Shown in pieces: positions 1 to 10,939 of a DNA stretch of 64,000 nucleotides; positions within the stretch are counted from its first letter, which is position 1, and the number at the start of each line of letters is the position of its first letter. The DNA lies in the NCBI RefSeq assembly GCF_003576645.1, contig NC_044920.1, positions 25,784,819 through 25,848,818 on the forward strand, given 5' to 3'. The stretch is from Ipomoea triloba (taxonomy: Eukaryota; Streptophyta; Magnoliopsida; Solanales; Convolvulaceae). The position numbers and the translations under genes were made by a program. The notes under the pieces are model-generated. The model did not search any database and had not been told where the DNA came from. It worked only from the letters and a program-made list of their open reading frames with translations.

Positions 1-250
1 AAGGCTCGTCAGACCGGGAATAGAATCTAAGGGCCTGGCTGAGTCCTTTTTCAGAGAGAGAGATCGGGATACGGAGACCGGATTTTAGCCCTATCAACGT
101 CGTAAAAGTTTCGATCAATTTCAAAAAAGAAAGTGATAATTGTACATGTAAAATGCATTATTGACAAAATATTTAAAATCCAAGATTACTAGAAAAGGAG
201 GATTTTAACATAATTTTGTGGAGTTCCCCAAAAAGAAAAATAAAATAAAA

Positions 251-466
251 TTGTTGAACTGCATTATGGTAATGTTTTCATTTTATTTTCAAATTTGGTT
301 GAATTACACAAAATCCCATATAGCACCCTGAATCTCATTAATTCTTTTTTTTCCGTTCCCTGAATCTCATTATTTTGTTGAACTGAATTATTGTAACGTT
401 TTCATTTTCTTATTAAATTTGGTTGAATTACACAAAATCCCATATATAGCTCCCTGAATCTCATTA
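251..466. repeat. Two-copy tandem duplication, period about 124 bp
   Basis: Two imperfect copies begin with TTGTTGAACTG at 251 and 375. Each runs through GGTTGAATTACACAAAATCC and ends with CCTGAATCTCATTA. They lie directly upstream of the TATA box of the small peptide gene, so the duplication falls within its proximal promoter. Nothing protein-coding is seen from 1 to 250. Confidence 0.8.
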
Positions 467-485
467 TTTGATTAGCTGTTACCAG

Positions 486-536
486 CCAATTCCATTTGAT
501 TAATTTCCTTTCGTAGCATATCGAGGCCTATAAAAT
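486..536 (+). promoter_or_regulatory. Core promoter of the small peptide gene (CCAAT and TATA boxes)
   Basis: A CCAAT box at 486-490 is followed by a TATA box (TATAAAAT, 529-536), 105 bases before the start codon at 641. The stretch between is A/C-rich, as plant 5' leaders often are. Inferred from motif and spacing only. Confidence 0.6.
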
Positions 537-640
537 GGTTCCAATTATAGTCTTCAATTTCTCACAACTAAGAAAGCACAACACAAACAGCATCACCAGA
601 AAAAAAAAATAAAAAAATCCTATAAATCCTAAAAATCTCC

Positions 641-934
641 ATGGCCTATTATTTTTCTTCTAAATCAAAAACCATTCCTTCTCCATTGCACCTCATCGTC
701 TTGTTTATTGTCATTTGCCATCTTAATTCAAGTGTGGCTACTTCACGAGGAACAAGCATGCATAATTCTGATGTTCCCGTATTTGCATTTTCCGATCACA
801 AAATACACAACTTCGATGTTTCGGTGTCTGCATTTACCGATCACAAAACGCACAACTCCGATGCTTCCGTGGCTGCATTTCCCAATCGTTATCCTCCGTC
901 TGGTCCATCTCCAAGAACTCCCAATTATGGTTGA
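641..934 (+). CDS. Small secreted peptide precursor with C-terminal SGPSP motif (IDA/PIP/CLE-like)
   Basis: A 97-residue single-exon precursor. Residues about 1-34 form a signal peptide: a basic start, a hydrophobic core around LHLIVLFIVICHL, and a likely cleavage near SSVA. The middle consists of three 15-residue repeats of the pattern HNxDxxVxAFxDHK, encoded by three 45-base DNA repeats starting at 761, 806 and 851. The C-terminus, YPPSGPSPRTPNYG, is proline-rich. Its SGPSP core resembles PIP peptides (SGPSPRGxGH), IDA-like peptides (PPSxPSKRHN) and, more loosely, CLE peptides (VPSGPxPxHN). Such precursors are secreted and trimmed to short ligands of LRR-XI receptor kinases. TATA box, leader and an AATAAA signal are in place. 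It is convergent with the HSL2-like receptor gene. The final GxGH or RHN expected of PIP or IDA is absent, so family membership is uncertain; the secreted-peptide call is firmer. Confidence 0.7.
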   Translation: MAYYFSSKSKTIPSPLHLIVLFIVICHLNSSVATSRGTSMHNSDVPVFAFSDHKIHNFDVSVSAFTDHKTHNSDASVAAFPNRYPPSGPSPRTPNYG

Positions 935-979
935 TATGCACTTATGTAGTGGCATCATCTTTATGAAGGTTTTATATTG

Positions 980-985
980 AATAAA
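980..985 (+). terminator. Polyadenylation signal of the peptide gene
   Basis: AATAAA lies 46 bases after the stop codon, followed by T-rich sequence. This is a reasonable near-upstream element for plant 3' end formation. Confidence 0.5.
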
Positions 986-2740
986 AAGTCATATATTTGT
1001 TTATTATGATAGATCGCTCTTCGTTTATCATGTTGATTTTATTGTTGCATATTTCTCATTGATTTCATATACAAGTATTTATAATCTTTTTTTTTTCCAA
1101 CTACTAGTTTCAAGTTTTTATTTAGATATATTGTCAACACAACATATGTTCAAAAGAAATGATTTTTTATAAATTGGAAAGGCAAAAGACATGAACGAGA
1201 GAGTCGTAATATATATACACACACACACACACACTTTTGGTTATAATAGAAACACGCAATCACTATTCAAATGTGTGTATTAAGTAAATTCTACTATTGT
1301 GTAATAACTTGAAAATTGCATCAAAATAGAAATAAATAGCATTAGAAACAAATTATGTTGAAATAATAGTACTAATTTCGTTGTCTATATAAACAAGTAA
1401 ATCAACTTGGATAATAGATGTATGTAATCTGATGCCAAAAAAAATGTGGATTCAGTTTAAATTGTTCAAGTTTACCTTATAGTTGTGAAATAAGAAAATA
1501 TAATTTTGATAAATTGGTCAGTTGAATGTAATAAAGGAATTTAATTGTCGATAAGTTTGTAAACTAGCGAATGTTGATATGTTATAGTTTGTAATATTAT
1601 CATTTTTATTAGAAATTAGAAATATAAAAACTATTCAAATCATCATTTATTGAATTTTTTTCATTGTCGACAAAATGTGAAATTCTCTCGCGCTATAACC
1701 TGATGTCACGTTTAAACAACAAGAATGTAAAAACAAGGTTATAACATGTGCTCAAATTGAGCCAAGCACCTTGTGCACAGATGACATATAGTAACTCTCC
1801 CTTATGGGAGGTCATGAGATACCATCTCAATGGATGTCACACAATTCTTATACATGAATAAACGGATGAGAATTTTTTTCTTCAAAATCACAAGGTTTAT
1901 CTTTAATATTAATATACCATTAGATACATTTGTTATGTAGAATCATTTGAATCTTTATAGTAATTATTATTTTTAATAAATCTTTAACACAGAACAAATA
2001 ATAAAATATCACCCAAAAAAATGAATGTACCATAGTATGTTGAAAACCAACTAAATTTTGTATCATTTTAAACTAATATCATTTTATTGAAATACAGATA
2101 AATTTTCAAACGAAATTCAGTTTTCAAACGTATCCGTACACCAAAAAGTTGAACTACATAAAAAATTTGTCATAATACAAAATAGAGTAAAATTTAAATT
2201 TCATTCATTGTAATTATTTTTATGCGAACCAAATGAGTCTTAAGCATAACTATGTTGCATTTCCTTTCCTCTTAGTCGGGTAATTGTAGTGTTTTTTTGA
2301 CTTGTGGTGTGTTACGGTAGAGATTGGTAAAAATGGGAGAAATCAATTAAGTTTTAGTCTATGAACCTAAAGAGTCATTAAGAGAACAATGAGAGAATTG
2401 CGAAGAAGTGTATAGGTGACGGAAACCTGAAAATTAATAAAGGATTGAACAACTCAAGATTTACATGTCTCATCACTCTCATGGGTCTGGAGGAAACTTG
2501 GGTTATCAAAAAATTGGGTGAAATAAGATAGGGTGAACAATATTACTTTCCATTAATAGTGATGTACAATTGTTGTCCTAATTACAGGTAAAAGTACCTG
2601 TCCAAGACAGCATCTTGGCAAGATATCATTCCTAAATTCTGAAATGACTAAGGGTGCACTATAAGATCTGAGTGACATTCTATCAAACAACATATCTACA
2701 AAAATGGTGAAACCATAATGTGTTACCAGGGGAGAAGTGG
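986..2740. other. AT-rich intergenic space between convergent genes
   Basis: No coding signal seen. A short CA dinucleotide run lies near 1216-1233. At about 1755-1850 there is a SINE fragment with the pattern GCCAAGCACCTTGTGCACAG followed by a GGAGGTCATGAG stretch, matching the fragment at 38873. The rest is unremarkable AT-rich DNA. Confidence 0.5.
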
Positions 2741-5700
2741 CTATCTATCTGAGGACAATGAATGGCTCTCAGGGGTTCTCTTTAGCAATTCAACCACCTT
2801 TCTCATGGAGGGCCTGTGAATCGGCAATTCCGATGTACAAAGAAGGGCAACATCAAAAACCTTCTTCATCTGTTCATAGTCGCATGTAGATTGATTCATC
2901 CTAGGATCCACAACCTGATTCAGATCAACAATCCCATCCCATTGCTTCATAGATGAGATTGCAATTCCAGAAACCCACTTTACTATGTCCTTGTTTTCAC
3001 CAAATAAGTCATCAATTGGCCTTTTACCACATAGCAGCTCCAACAATACCACGCCAAAGCTATACACGTCGCTCTTCTCTGTAATCTTCAACGTGTATGA
3101 ATATTCTGCAGATCAAACAAAACACACAGTCTCATACATTAGCAACACTGTCCTCTAAAACAGCAGACAACCTAGGTAGCACATAAACGGGAAACATTCT
3201 GCAGATCAAACAAAACAGACAGCCTCATACATTCAACAACACTGTCATCTAAGACAGCAGACAACCTAGGTAGCACATAAACGGGGAACAGGAAAATGCA
3301 GGATATGTATTACCTGGTGCAATGTAACCATAGGAACCAGCAATATGGGACATGACTTGGTCACCCTTGGGAATATCCCGACGAAGAATCTTAGCCAATC
3401 CAAAATCAGCTACCTTAGGCCTGAACTCTCCATCTAACAAGATGTTGTTAGATTTAACATCCCTGTGAACGATTGCAGGCACGCAATCATGGTGGAGATA
3501 GGCTAGTCCTTGAGCCGCCCCGACTGCAATGTCGAACCTCTTAGGCCAATCCAGCAACACACCGCCCTTCTCTCCATGTAACACGTCTCCTAAGCTTCCA
3601 TTCTCCATGTACTCATATACCAGTATTCTGAAATCTTCGCCAATGCAGCTATACAGCAGCTTCACTATATTCCCATGGCGGACTCTCCCCAACGTTTCAA
3701 CCTCCGATTTGAATACCTCTTTGGATTCTCTTTCCCGGTTAGCCTCCCAGAGTTTCTTGACTGCAACCAGCTGCCCGGTTTTCAGCTGGACTCTGAAAAC
3801 CCGGCCCGACCCTCCTGTAGCAATGACGTTCTCGTCGCTCAGAGAAGCCAGCACATCTGATTCACTGAGCCTCACCGGTTGGAATGCTGTACTGCTCCAC
3901 GAACGCCCGTTTCTTTTCCTTCTTGCCGATGACTTTCTTGTCTTGATCAAGAGCCAGAGGAGCGAGACAACCAGGATAAATGCACACGATGCTAAAATCG
4001 CCACCAGGTATACACTTACAGGTTTGGATTTCCGGCAAGAAGGAAAATCTTGAAGATCCGATGAACACAGACCGGGGTTCCCCATTAAGCTTGAATAGAA
4101 GAACTTGTTGTCAAATGCACTGGGAATTTTACCTTCAAGCCTATTGTAAGATAAATTGAACTTGTTGAGCTTGAGTTGGGTCAACGCCATTGGAATTTCC
4201 CCTGTAAGCATATTGCTGGAGAGGTCTAAATAATTTAACACCTTTAAGTTCCCTAGTGAACTTGGAATTTCTCCGGTTAACCGATTGAAAGATAAATTCA
4301 ATTCATTCAATACATTCCATGACCTAACTGATTTGGGGATTTCACCTCCGATCTCATTCTCTTGAAGCTCCAGCTTCTGTAGGTTCTTCAATTTCGTTAT
4401 ACACGAAGGCAACGCACCGGAAATTTGATTCCTGCTCATATCTAGAATAACAAGAGTCTCCAATTCGCATATTTCTGACGGCAACTCACCGGAAAATTTG
4501 TTTCCAGAAATAAGGATTTGAGATATGTTTCGAGCATTGGAGATTGAAGGAGGAATCTGACCTTCAAATTCGTTGTTCTGGAGTTCAATTAATTGGTAAT
4601 GAGTTGATCCCCAGAAACCGGCGGGGAGGGTTCCGGAGAGTTTATTGTTCTGTATACGCGCGTACGTCAGAGAACTGCACTCACCGTAAGATACGGGAAC
4701 GGTTCCGGAGAATCTGTTATTGAAAACCATCAAACTCTGAAGCGTCTTTTTGGCACACAGATTCGGAGGCAATGGACCTTCTAAATTGTTTCCAGAAACA
4801 TCGAAAAAGCTTAATTCCGAATTCAGACCGAAATTTTCCGGTAGTGTTCCGGACAAACTGTTGTTGAAGAGCTTTAAGTCGCTGAGATTTGGATTGAGAG
4901 ATAAGCTTACCGGAATTTCTCCTTCTAAGTTGTTATCGTTGAGATGCAGCGATTCGATGTGTAAACTGGCAAGGCTTTCCGGTATTCTTCCGGTTAGCTT
5001 GTTCATAGAAATGTCAATGTGAACCAGAGAAGTGAGATTCCAAAATGTGTCCGGTAATTCACCGGAGAGTTGGTTGCTGTAAAGCTCTATTTGACCGACG
5101 CTCTTTAGTGCTCCAATACTATCAGGAATTTTTCCGGTGAGGCCGTTTTGAGACAGGTCTAGGTTTTGCAGCGACACAAGGTTCCCGATGGAGTCGGGAA
5201 TGGCTCCGGCGAGGTTCGCGCTGCGTGCAAAGAGTTGCCGGAGCTTTGTGAGCCGTCCGATTGAGGAAGGCAACGGACCGGCTTTGAAAGGATTCATGGC
5301 GAATCCTAAATACGTCAACTCAGTGAGATTCGAGAAAAACTCGGGGATTGAGCCGTTGAGGAGGTTATTGATGATATTCAGCGTCTGAAGTTTCGGCAGA
5401 CGGCCAAAGCTGGCCGGAATTTCTCCGGTGAAATTGTTCCCACCGAGGACGAGCGTGGTGAGGTTTGTGAACTCCGTCAGAAACTCCGGCAGCTCTCCGA
5501 CAAACAAGTTCAAAGTCAAGTCCAAACTCTCTAGATGTGAACACAGGGAGAAGGAATCCGACGAGATAAAATCGCCGAAGTTGTTATTGGTGAGATTGAG
5601 CGTGCGAAGGGTAGAAATCCGGCAAAGGTCCGCCGGAAAGCGGCCGGAGAGGCCGAAGTTAGAGAAGTCAATAGAGACGACGGCTTGAGTCCGGACATCA

Positions 5701-5921
5701 CAGGTAATGGCAGTCCAATTACACGGCGCGCCGGGAGCGGAATCTACCCAGTCATTGAGTTGACCAGTGGAATCGGTGAGTTGACTGGTTTTGACTCGGA
5801 GCAAAATGGCTGCATCGCGATTCAAGGAGCTTACCCATGGCCATGGAACCAAAACCATAAAAAACATAAAAAACATAAAAAACTTCAGCTTCGGAAAACC
5901 CATGAGAACAAACGGAACCAT
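2741..5921 (-). CDS. HSL2: LRR-XI receptor-like kinase, HAESA-LIKE 2 type
   Basis: Two exons, 5921-3314 and 3105-2741, joined across a phase-1 GT-AG intron within the codon for E870 of the IAPEY motif. Product about 990 residues, close to Arabidopsis HSL2. Order: signal peptide (1 to about 33), LRR N-cap with the CNWTAITC cysteines, about 20 plant-type LRRs (LxGxIP), a paired-cysteine cap, one membrane helix (about 636-658), and a Ser/Thr kinase with loop GGSGRV (about 702), VAVKK lysine (about 720), HRDVKSNN (about 818) and DFG (about 840). Exon 2 supplies [21 protein letters not shown] and ends in a [11 protein letters not shown] tail. Family knowledge: HAESA and HSL2 bind IDA peptides in abscission and cell separation. 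Odd points: the first glycine of the nucleotide loop is alanine (IATGGSG), and the intron holds a tandem duplication. A second ATG at 5903 is possible; the first is used here. Confidence 0.93.
3104..3289 (-). repeat. 93-bp tandem duplication copying the intron 3' splice site of the HSL2-like gene
   Basis: The block starting TTCTGCAGATCAAACAAAAC at 3104 recurs at 3197, and the similarity runs through CCTAGGTAGCACATAAACGG in both copies. On the minus strand each copy carries a TTGATCTGCAG acceptor. The downstream one (AG at 3107-3106) restores the reading frame. The upstream one (AG at 3200-3199) would lead into a TAG after about 13 codons. Confidence 0.85.
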
Positions 5922-7062
5922 GTTGGGCTGTCTTTGACGGAAGAGATGAGTGTTAATTAGAGTAAACTAATTGATAATATCAACGTACAAAACTAGAATT
6001 AAACATGAAGGGCGAAAATGGCGGGTGCAGTGAGAGGAGAACAGATAGATCCGATCGGATGTAAGGAAGATTAATGTTGGAGATGAGGTGACATATCACA
6101 TATGTTAGGCAAAGAGAGTTCAAGAAAAAGAAGATTTTGAGGAAATGGACAACTAATAAGTAACTAACCTTGAAACTTAATCCTTCTAGATATTTACAAC
6201 ACCCTTCAAATCTTATAAACTCTATTCAAATTAATGGGGTTCAATAGTGTTTTTTCTTCACTATTGAAATTTAAAATTTTCCCATTTAATGTTTGGTAAA
6301 TAATTGTTAGCTGAATGTGTTAGCGAGTTTGATTGGTTGATAGCATTAGCGGATTGTAAAAAATATTTAGTACATGCAAAATGATTTTTTTTAAAAAATT
6401 GATTGAAAAATTTTATTTTGAATAGCTTTTGAATTTTTGAATAATACCATTGGCAAGTTTAATTAACTCTATGATATTAGTTTTACTAGATAAATGTTGT
6501 AAGTAATGTGTTTTTGAAATAGTAAATAATGTGTAGTCATGTATAACTATAAGATATCATTAGTCATAAGTATTTAGAGACTAAACCTAAGTACAATTAC
6601 CTTTGGAGTAACATTATAGTTCTTAAAATTGAATCAATGTTTTTTTTTATAGAACTATTTATTTTATTGTTCTGTGGAATAGTAAGTGTACATCTAAGCA
6701 ATTGTAAGGTAGAAAATTCATATTTGTATCTTAGTAACTACAACGCCTCAAGTGTCCCGTTAAATGTTATTAGAACAATTAATGATGCTATTGAACATGC
6801 ACTAATCAAATTGGTCCACGAAGTCTTAGATTATTATTAAAGTTGCTCCACATATTGATTAATTAATTATTAGATTGGGCATATTGAGTTAGCTTGGTGC
6901 CTTGGTTCACACTTCACAATACTTCACCAACTATTTTTTTTTAAATTAAAATTAAAAGCATTATATAATGTTCCCTCGATCTTAAAACTTTATACTTATA
7001 TTAGTGATCATTAATTGATCAATTCATCACAAATTAATAATAAATGTACACACGAATCAAAT
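5922..7062. other. Upstream region of the HSL2-like gene, no gene seen
   Basis: Presumed promoter of the minus-strand receptor gene. A TATA-like TTTATAAG on the minus strand near 6213 is the best candidate, about 290 bases before the ATG, but it is weak. The rest is AT-rich with no convincing coding region. Confidence 0.4.
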
Positions 7063-7202
7063 ATAGAAAATAACATTGGACAGACCCTGTGCGAATATGG
7101 ATTAGTATGTGCATAGTACGAGTTTAAAGGTGTCTTCTACAATTAATTAAGACATGCTCAGGACACCTCATGGTCTGGCAAAAAAAAATAGAAAATAACA
7201 TT
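7063..7202 (+). mobile_element. Short SINE-like retroposon with 15-bp target-site duplication
   Basis: A body at 7078-7187 ends in an A-run and is flanked by the perfect direct repeat ATAGAAAATAACATT (7063-7077 and 7188-7202). The body contains GGTGTCTTCTACAATT and GCTCAGGACACCTC, shared with a second copy near 22.7-22.84 kb. A-tail plus long target duplication indicates retroposition by a LINE enzyme. It is probably 5'-truncated. Confidence 0.75.
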
Positions 7203-10200
7203 TGAAGATGTGAGTATTAACAGTGAATTTTATAAGTGTAACATTACTCACTCTTTTTGTTTTTTTTTTCTCCTCTTCTTCATTTTTTTTAAAGATAAGT
7301 TAAAGTAATTACTCAGCTTTTTTACAAAGTCAATTTTAAAGTTGATCAAATAATAATAATTATTGTTGTTATTAGATATATTAATATAAGATGCATTCCG
7401 GCAATGGAATCCATTTACGTGATGCCTTTCCTAATTACTTCCAAACAAATAACCTTTGGCACATGTAAATTGTTGGATACATTAATAAGCACATCGTTTT
7501 TGGAAACAATGACTACAAGACAACATAAAATTTAACATTCAAATATTTATCATTATTTTTTGATAACCCATATTTTTAAAATTCTGAACTATCCTTGAAC
7601 CCTATTAACTTATCCTTAAAGGCGCATGAAAACATAAATTAAACATAAATTGAATCAATATATATAGTTTTAAGACTCAAAACTAAATCATACAATTATG
7701 CACACAAGGAGTCCAAACTCCCAATGTTTGTGGTAGGGATGGAACCTCAATCTATCGCTTGAAGTAAGTTTTAAGCGATGTTTCTCATCTACTAGACCAA
7801 TGTCTTGACAGTGTGTGTGTGTATGGCATGTGAGAACTGGTGTCTAGAAGAGGACTATGAACTTATCAAATTCGTCAATTTGAAAAGATGTAACAGATTA
7901 GAAGTAATTAAAGAAAAAACACTGTGGTTTTTGTAAATAACTTGAACTTTAAAGTACAAGTAATATGTGTAGATGTGCAAGTAACATCACTATAAAATGC
8001 AACACACACATATATTAAAATAGAGTGAATGAGATGACACAAATTTTCTTTCAACTCAATTAGAGATTTTAGATTGGACTACTAAGCAAAAATCAAAGAA
8101 GATAGCTTTGTTCTACAACCCAAATTTGACCCGTATTTTAGGTATCCTCACATGTGTTATTCCATTTCCTTCGGATCAGATCACTTCACTATCCTACCAA
8201 ACACAACATTACTAGCCACCATATAAGAAATACCCATCCAATTTGAACATGACATTAATCATTAAAAAAAAAAAATGAAGTTATATAGTACAGTACGTAT
8301 GTAGTTTTTAAGATATTCCAAAGAAAAAAAAAATGGGGGAGAGAACAATAAATGAAAAGTAGAGGGAGTAGTGGAGTTGGTTCAACTAAAATGGCTAAAT
8401 AAATAAACAAATTCCATACATTTTCCTGGTTTATAAGTCAAAGATGGGAGGAAGACAACCATCAACCAATCATTGTCCCAATTCCATAGTGAAAGTGAAG
8501 TGAAAGTAGTATACGATTGATTTTCTCTCTCAAAAAAAAAAAAAAGTAGTATACGATTGACCCATATGACCGGCAAGAATTGCAATCAAATTTCGCGAGT
8601 GACCTCAAATAGGTGACTATGAGAATAGAATATGATGGTTGGTGTCCTGATCTTAAATTTTCGATAGTCACTCGATGGATCAACATAACTGACCGAATGA
8701 ATATAAAATGTAAAAAATTAATAAATAGAAATAATGATTCAAAAAATTTACTATTTTATTGATAGTTTTATACTTGTAGTGTCTGGGTTCTCCCTATCAA
8801 AAAGATGGAGCCGTCCTCGTTCTTGTTCCTGACTCCCTCCTTTATAGCAGAAGAATGGTAGATGGTGAGTAGGTTGAGTATTCATGGATAATTAATAGGG
8901 TAGTAATGGCTAATATATTGATTGTTAATGAGTAATTATGAGAATTTATGATAATAAATGAGGGGTTATGGAAGGATCGGATAATTAGTGAGTCGACTGG
9001 TCACGTCCCGGGTGTTGACTACCGAGTCTGAGGCCCGACTACCTGTTAGGTGGTACGTACATATACCCATTCTGGGTATCCATCAATGATTTTTGTATTT
9101 GAAAGTCCATAATTTAATTATTGTTAATATCATCTTGGTCGAGTTAAGCCCAATTAGTTCATTACATTAAGTTTTTTTAGTGCAATTTATTTTACTTGTA
9201 ATTGTATAAGATCAAAATATTTACGTAATGCACACTATCGAATAATTATTATGATTTCTCTGGCATCCAAAAAAGGGTGGGTGGGTAGTCAAGAAATTCC
9301 AAAAATTCCACATGCATTGATTGCTTTGAATTCAATAATGTTTTGGAGCTAATTGGGTTATTTTAAAGGAAAGTCTGAATGTTGATTTGTTGGGTAGTGA
9401 GTGAGTGCATTAGTAAATGGTGTTTGTTTAATCCCAATCAGCATCACCTTTTAGACTATTGCGTTCAAAAGTCCCCACTTCATTGATTTATAGACTCAGT
9501 CAGTCATAGCCAAGACTCCCCTGCACCCACTTAAATTGTTTGGCTTTTGGATGCATAAATTCTATGTTGAAAACAGTCACAGGAATATAGAGAATGACAA
9601 GTGTATTGTTATAATCTCTTTCTTGATTTTATTAGAGAAATAATCAAATAAAAATTGTGATATACTTTAAAAGTAAAAATAAAAAGAGATGGGTGACCCC
9701 AACTAATTCATCCAATTAAAAATATCGCTCCACAATAGTACATTCAAACATCCTAGTGGATCATCAACTCATTCAAACATACGTCATTAATGATCTCTCA
9801 TATTTTTGACCAATATTATGATACAGTATAATTTGTGATACAATAAATAAATTTTTCTTCCCAAGTTTTGAGACGTAAAAGATTAGTCTCATTTTCTACT
9901 GAATATATCTATGAAGAATGATATGAATATCTTTGAACTTGAGGAATGATAGCTATATCACTTCTACTCTATCTTGTATCATGTTCTCTTATTCTTCAAA
10001 CCTTCATGTCATATAAATTATCAAAATTTGTCCGTTGGAATTAACAATTTTTTTATATGTGATCTTGATCATTGTAGCTTAATTTGATTTGTTGAAATTA
10101 TGATCATGCTACTTCTACGAAACATACTTTATTGATTTTAAAAACCTTTTCTGTCTTGACATGTATTATTTTCAAAACTTGTCTAGGAATTTGAATACAA

Positions 10201-10400
10201 TAGAGTTTCAGTTGTGTATCAACTTCTGCTTCAAACCTCTACTACTAATTCCATTTTGTTCAATTCGTGCTCCAAAACTTTACTCCTTAATTTGTGCTAT
10301 CAACCTAATTTCTTTTGAAAAACTTTGCTGCATGTAAAAAAAAAGTTGCTGCTTCTAATTTGAAAAACTCAGCTGCCTATAAAAACTCTTTTGCTTATAA
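7203..10400. other. Intergenic, repeat relics only
   Basis: No gene supported. About 7690-7805 is an antisense SINE relic (GGGATGGAACCTCAATCTAT, then CTACTAGACCAATGTCTTGA). About 8770-9090 is a GC-richer block (TGTCTGGGTTCTCCC through CCCGACTACCTGTTAGG) that looks like an old LTR or other transposon relic, but no termini were found. The rest is AT-rich. Confidence 0.4.
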
Positions 10401-10939
10401 TTTTTAAAAGAGTCATTACTATTTTTGGCCCTACTGTTATTGGGGCATTGCCAATTTCAATTCACTTTATTAATTTTTGTCACATTGCGGCAAGTCTTAT
10501 TTAGTCCTTGTCACTTTTAGTCCACCGTTAAAATTTTCGTCAAATTGCCGTCCAAAATATGGGTATTTTTGGTCTTTTCTTGCTTTGGTCATCTCCTTAC
10601 TCTTTTGCAGTGGTTTTTCTTACACATTTTCATCCATTGAAGAGGTCCGACAAAAGCTATATGAGCCACATTACAAAGCCATGGCTTTTACGGGACATCT
10701 TCATTGAATGAAAATCTATAAGGAAAACCACTACAAAGGGTAAATGAGATTATCAAAGCATGAAAAGATCAAAATACCCCTGTTTTGGACGGTTATTTGA
10801 CAAAAATTTTAACGGTGGACTAAAAGTGGCAATGCCTAAATAAGACTGACCGCAATGTGACAAAAATTAATGAAGTGAACTAAAATTGACAATGCCCCAA
10901 TAACATTAGGACCAAAAATGGAAATGACTCTTTTTAAAA
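10401..10939. mobile_element. Mutator-like foldback MITE with 9-bp target duplication
   Basis: The element spans 10410-10930 (521 bp) and is flanked by the perfect 9-base direct repeat TTTTTAAAA (10401-10409 and 10931-10939). Nearly the whole element is an inverted repeat: left arm 10410-10642, right arm 10699-10930, starting GAGTCATT and ending AATGACTC, with a central loop of about 56 bases. Nine-base duplications with long terminal repeats are typical of Mutator-like elements. There is no transposase, so it is non-autonomous. A 76-codon open frame inside is a by-product of the arm sequence. Confidence 0.9.

Noticed and set aside
6637..6840. A 67-codon frame starting with a hydrophobic stretch, possibly a small secreted protein
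   Set aside because: No TATA box or polyadenylation signal is well placed, the start lies in a T-run, and the sequence shows no family features.
10477..10707. A 76-codon open frame
   Set aside because: It lies within the left arm and loop of the foldback MITE and has no domain.
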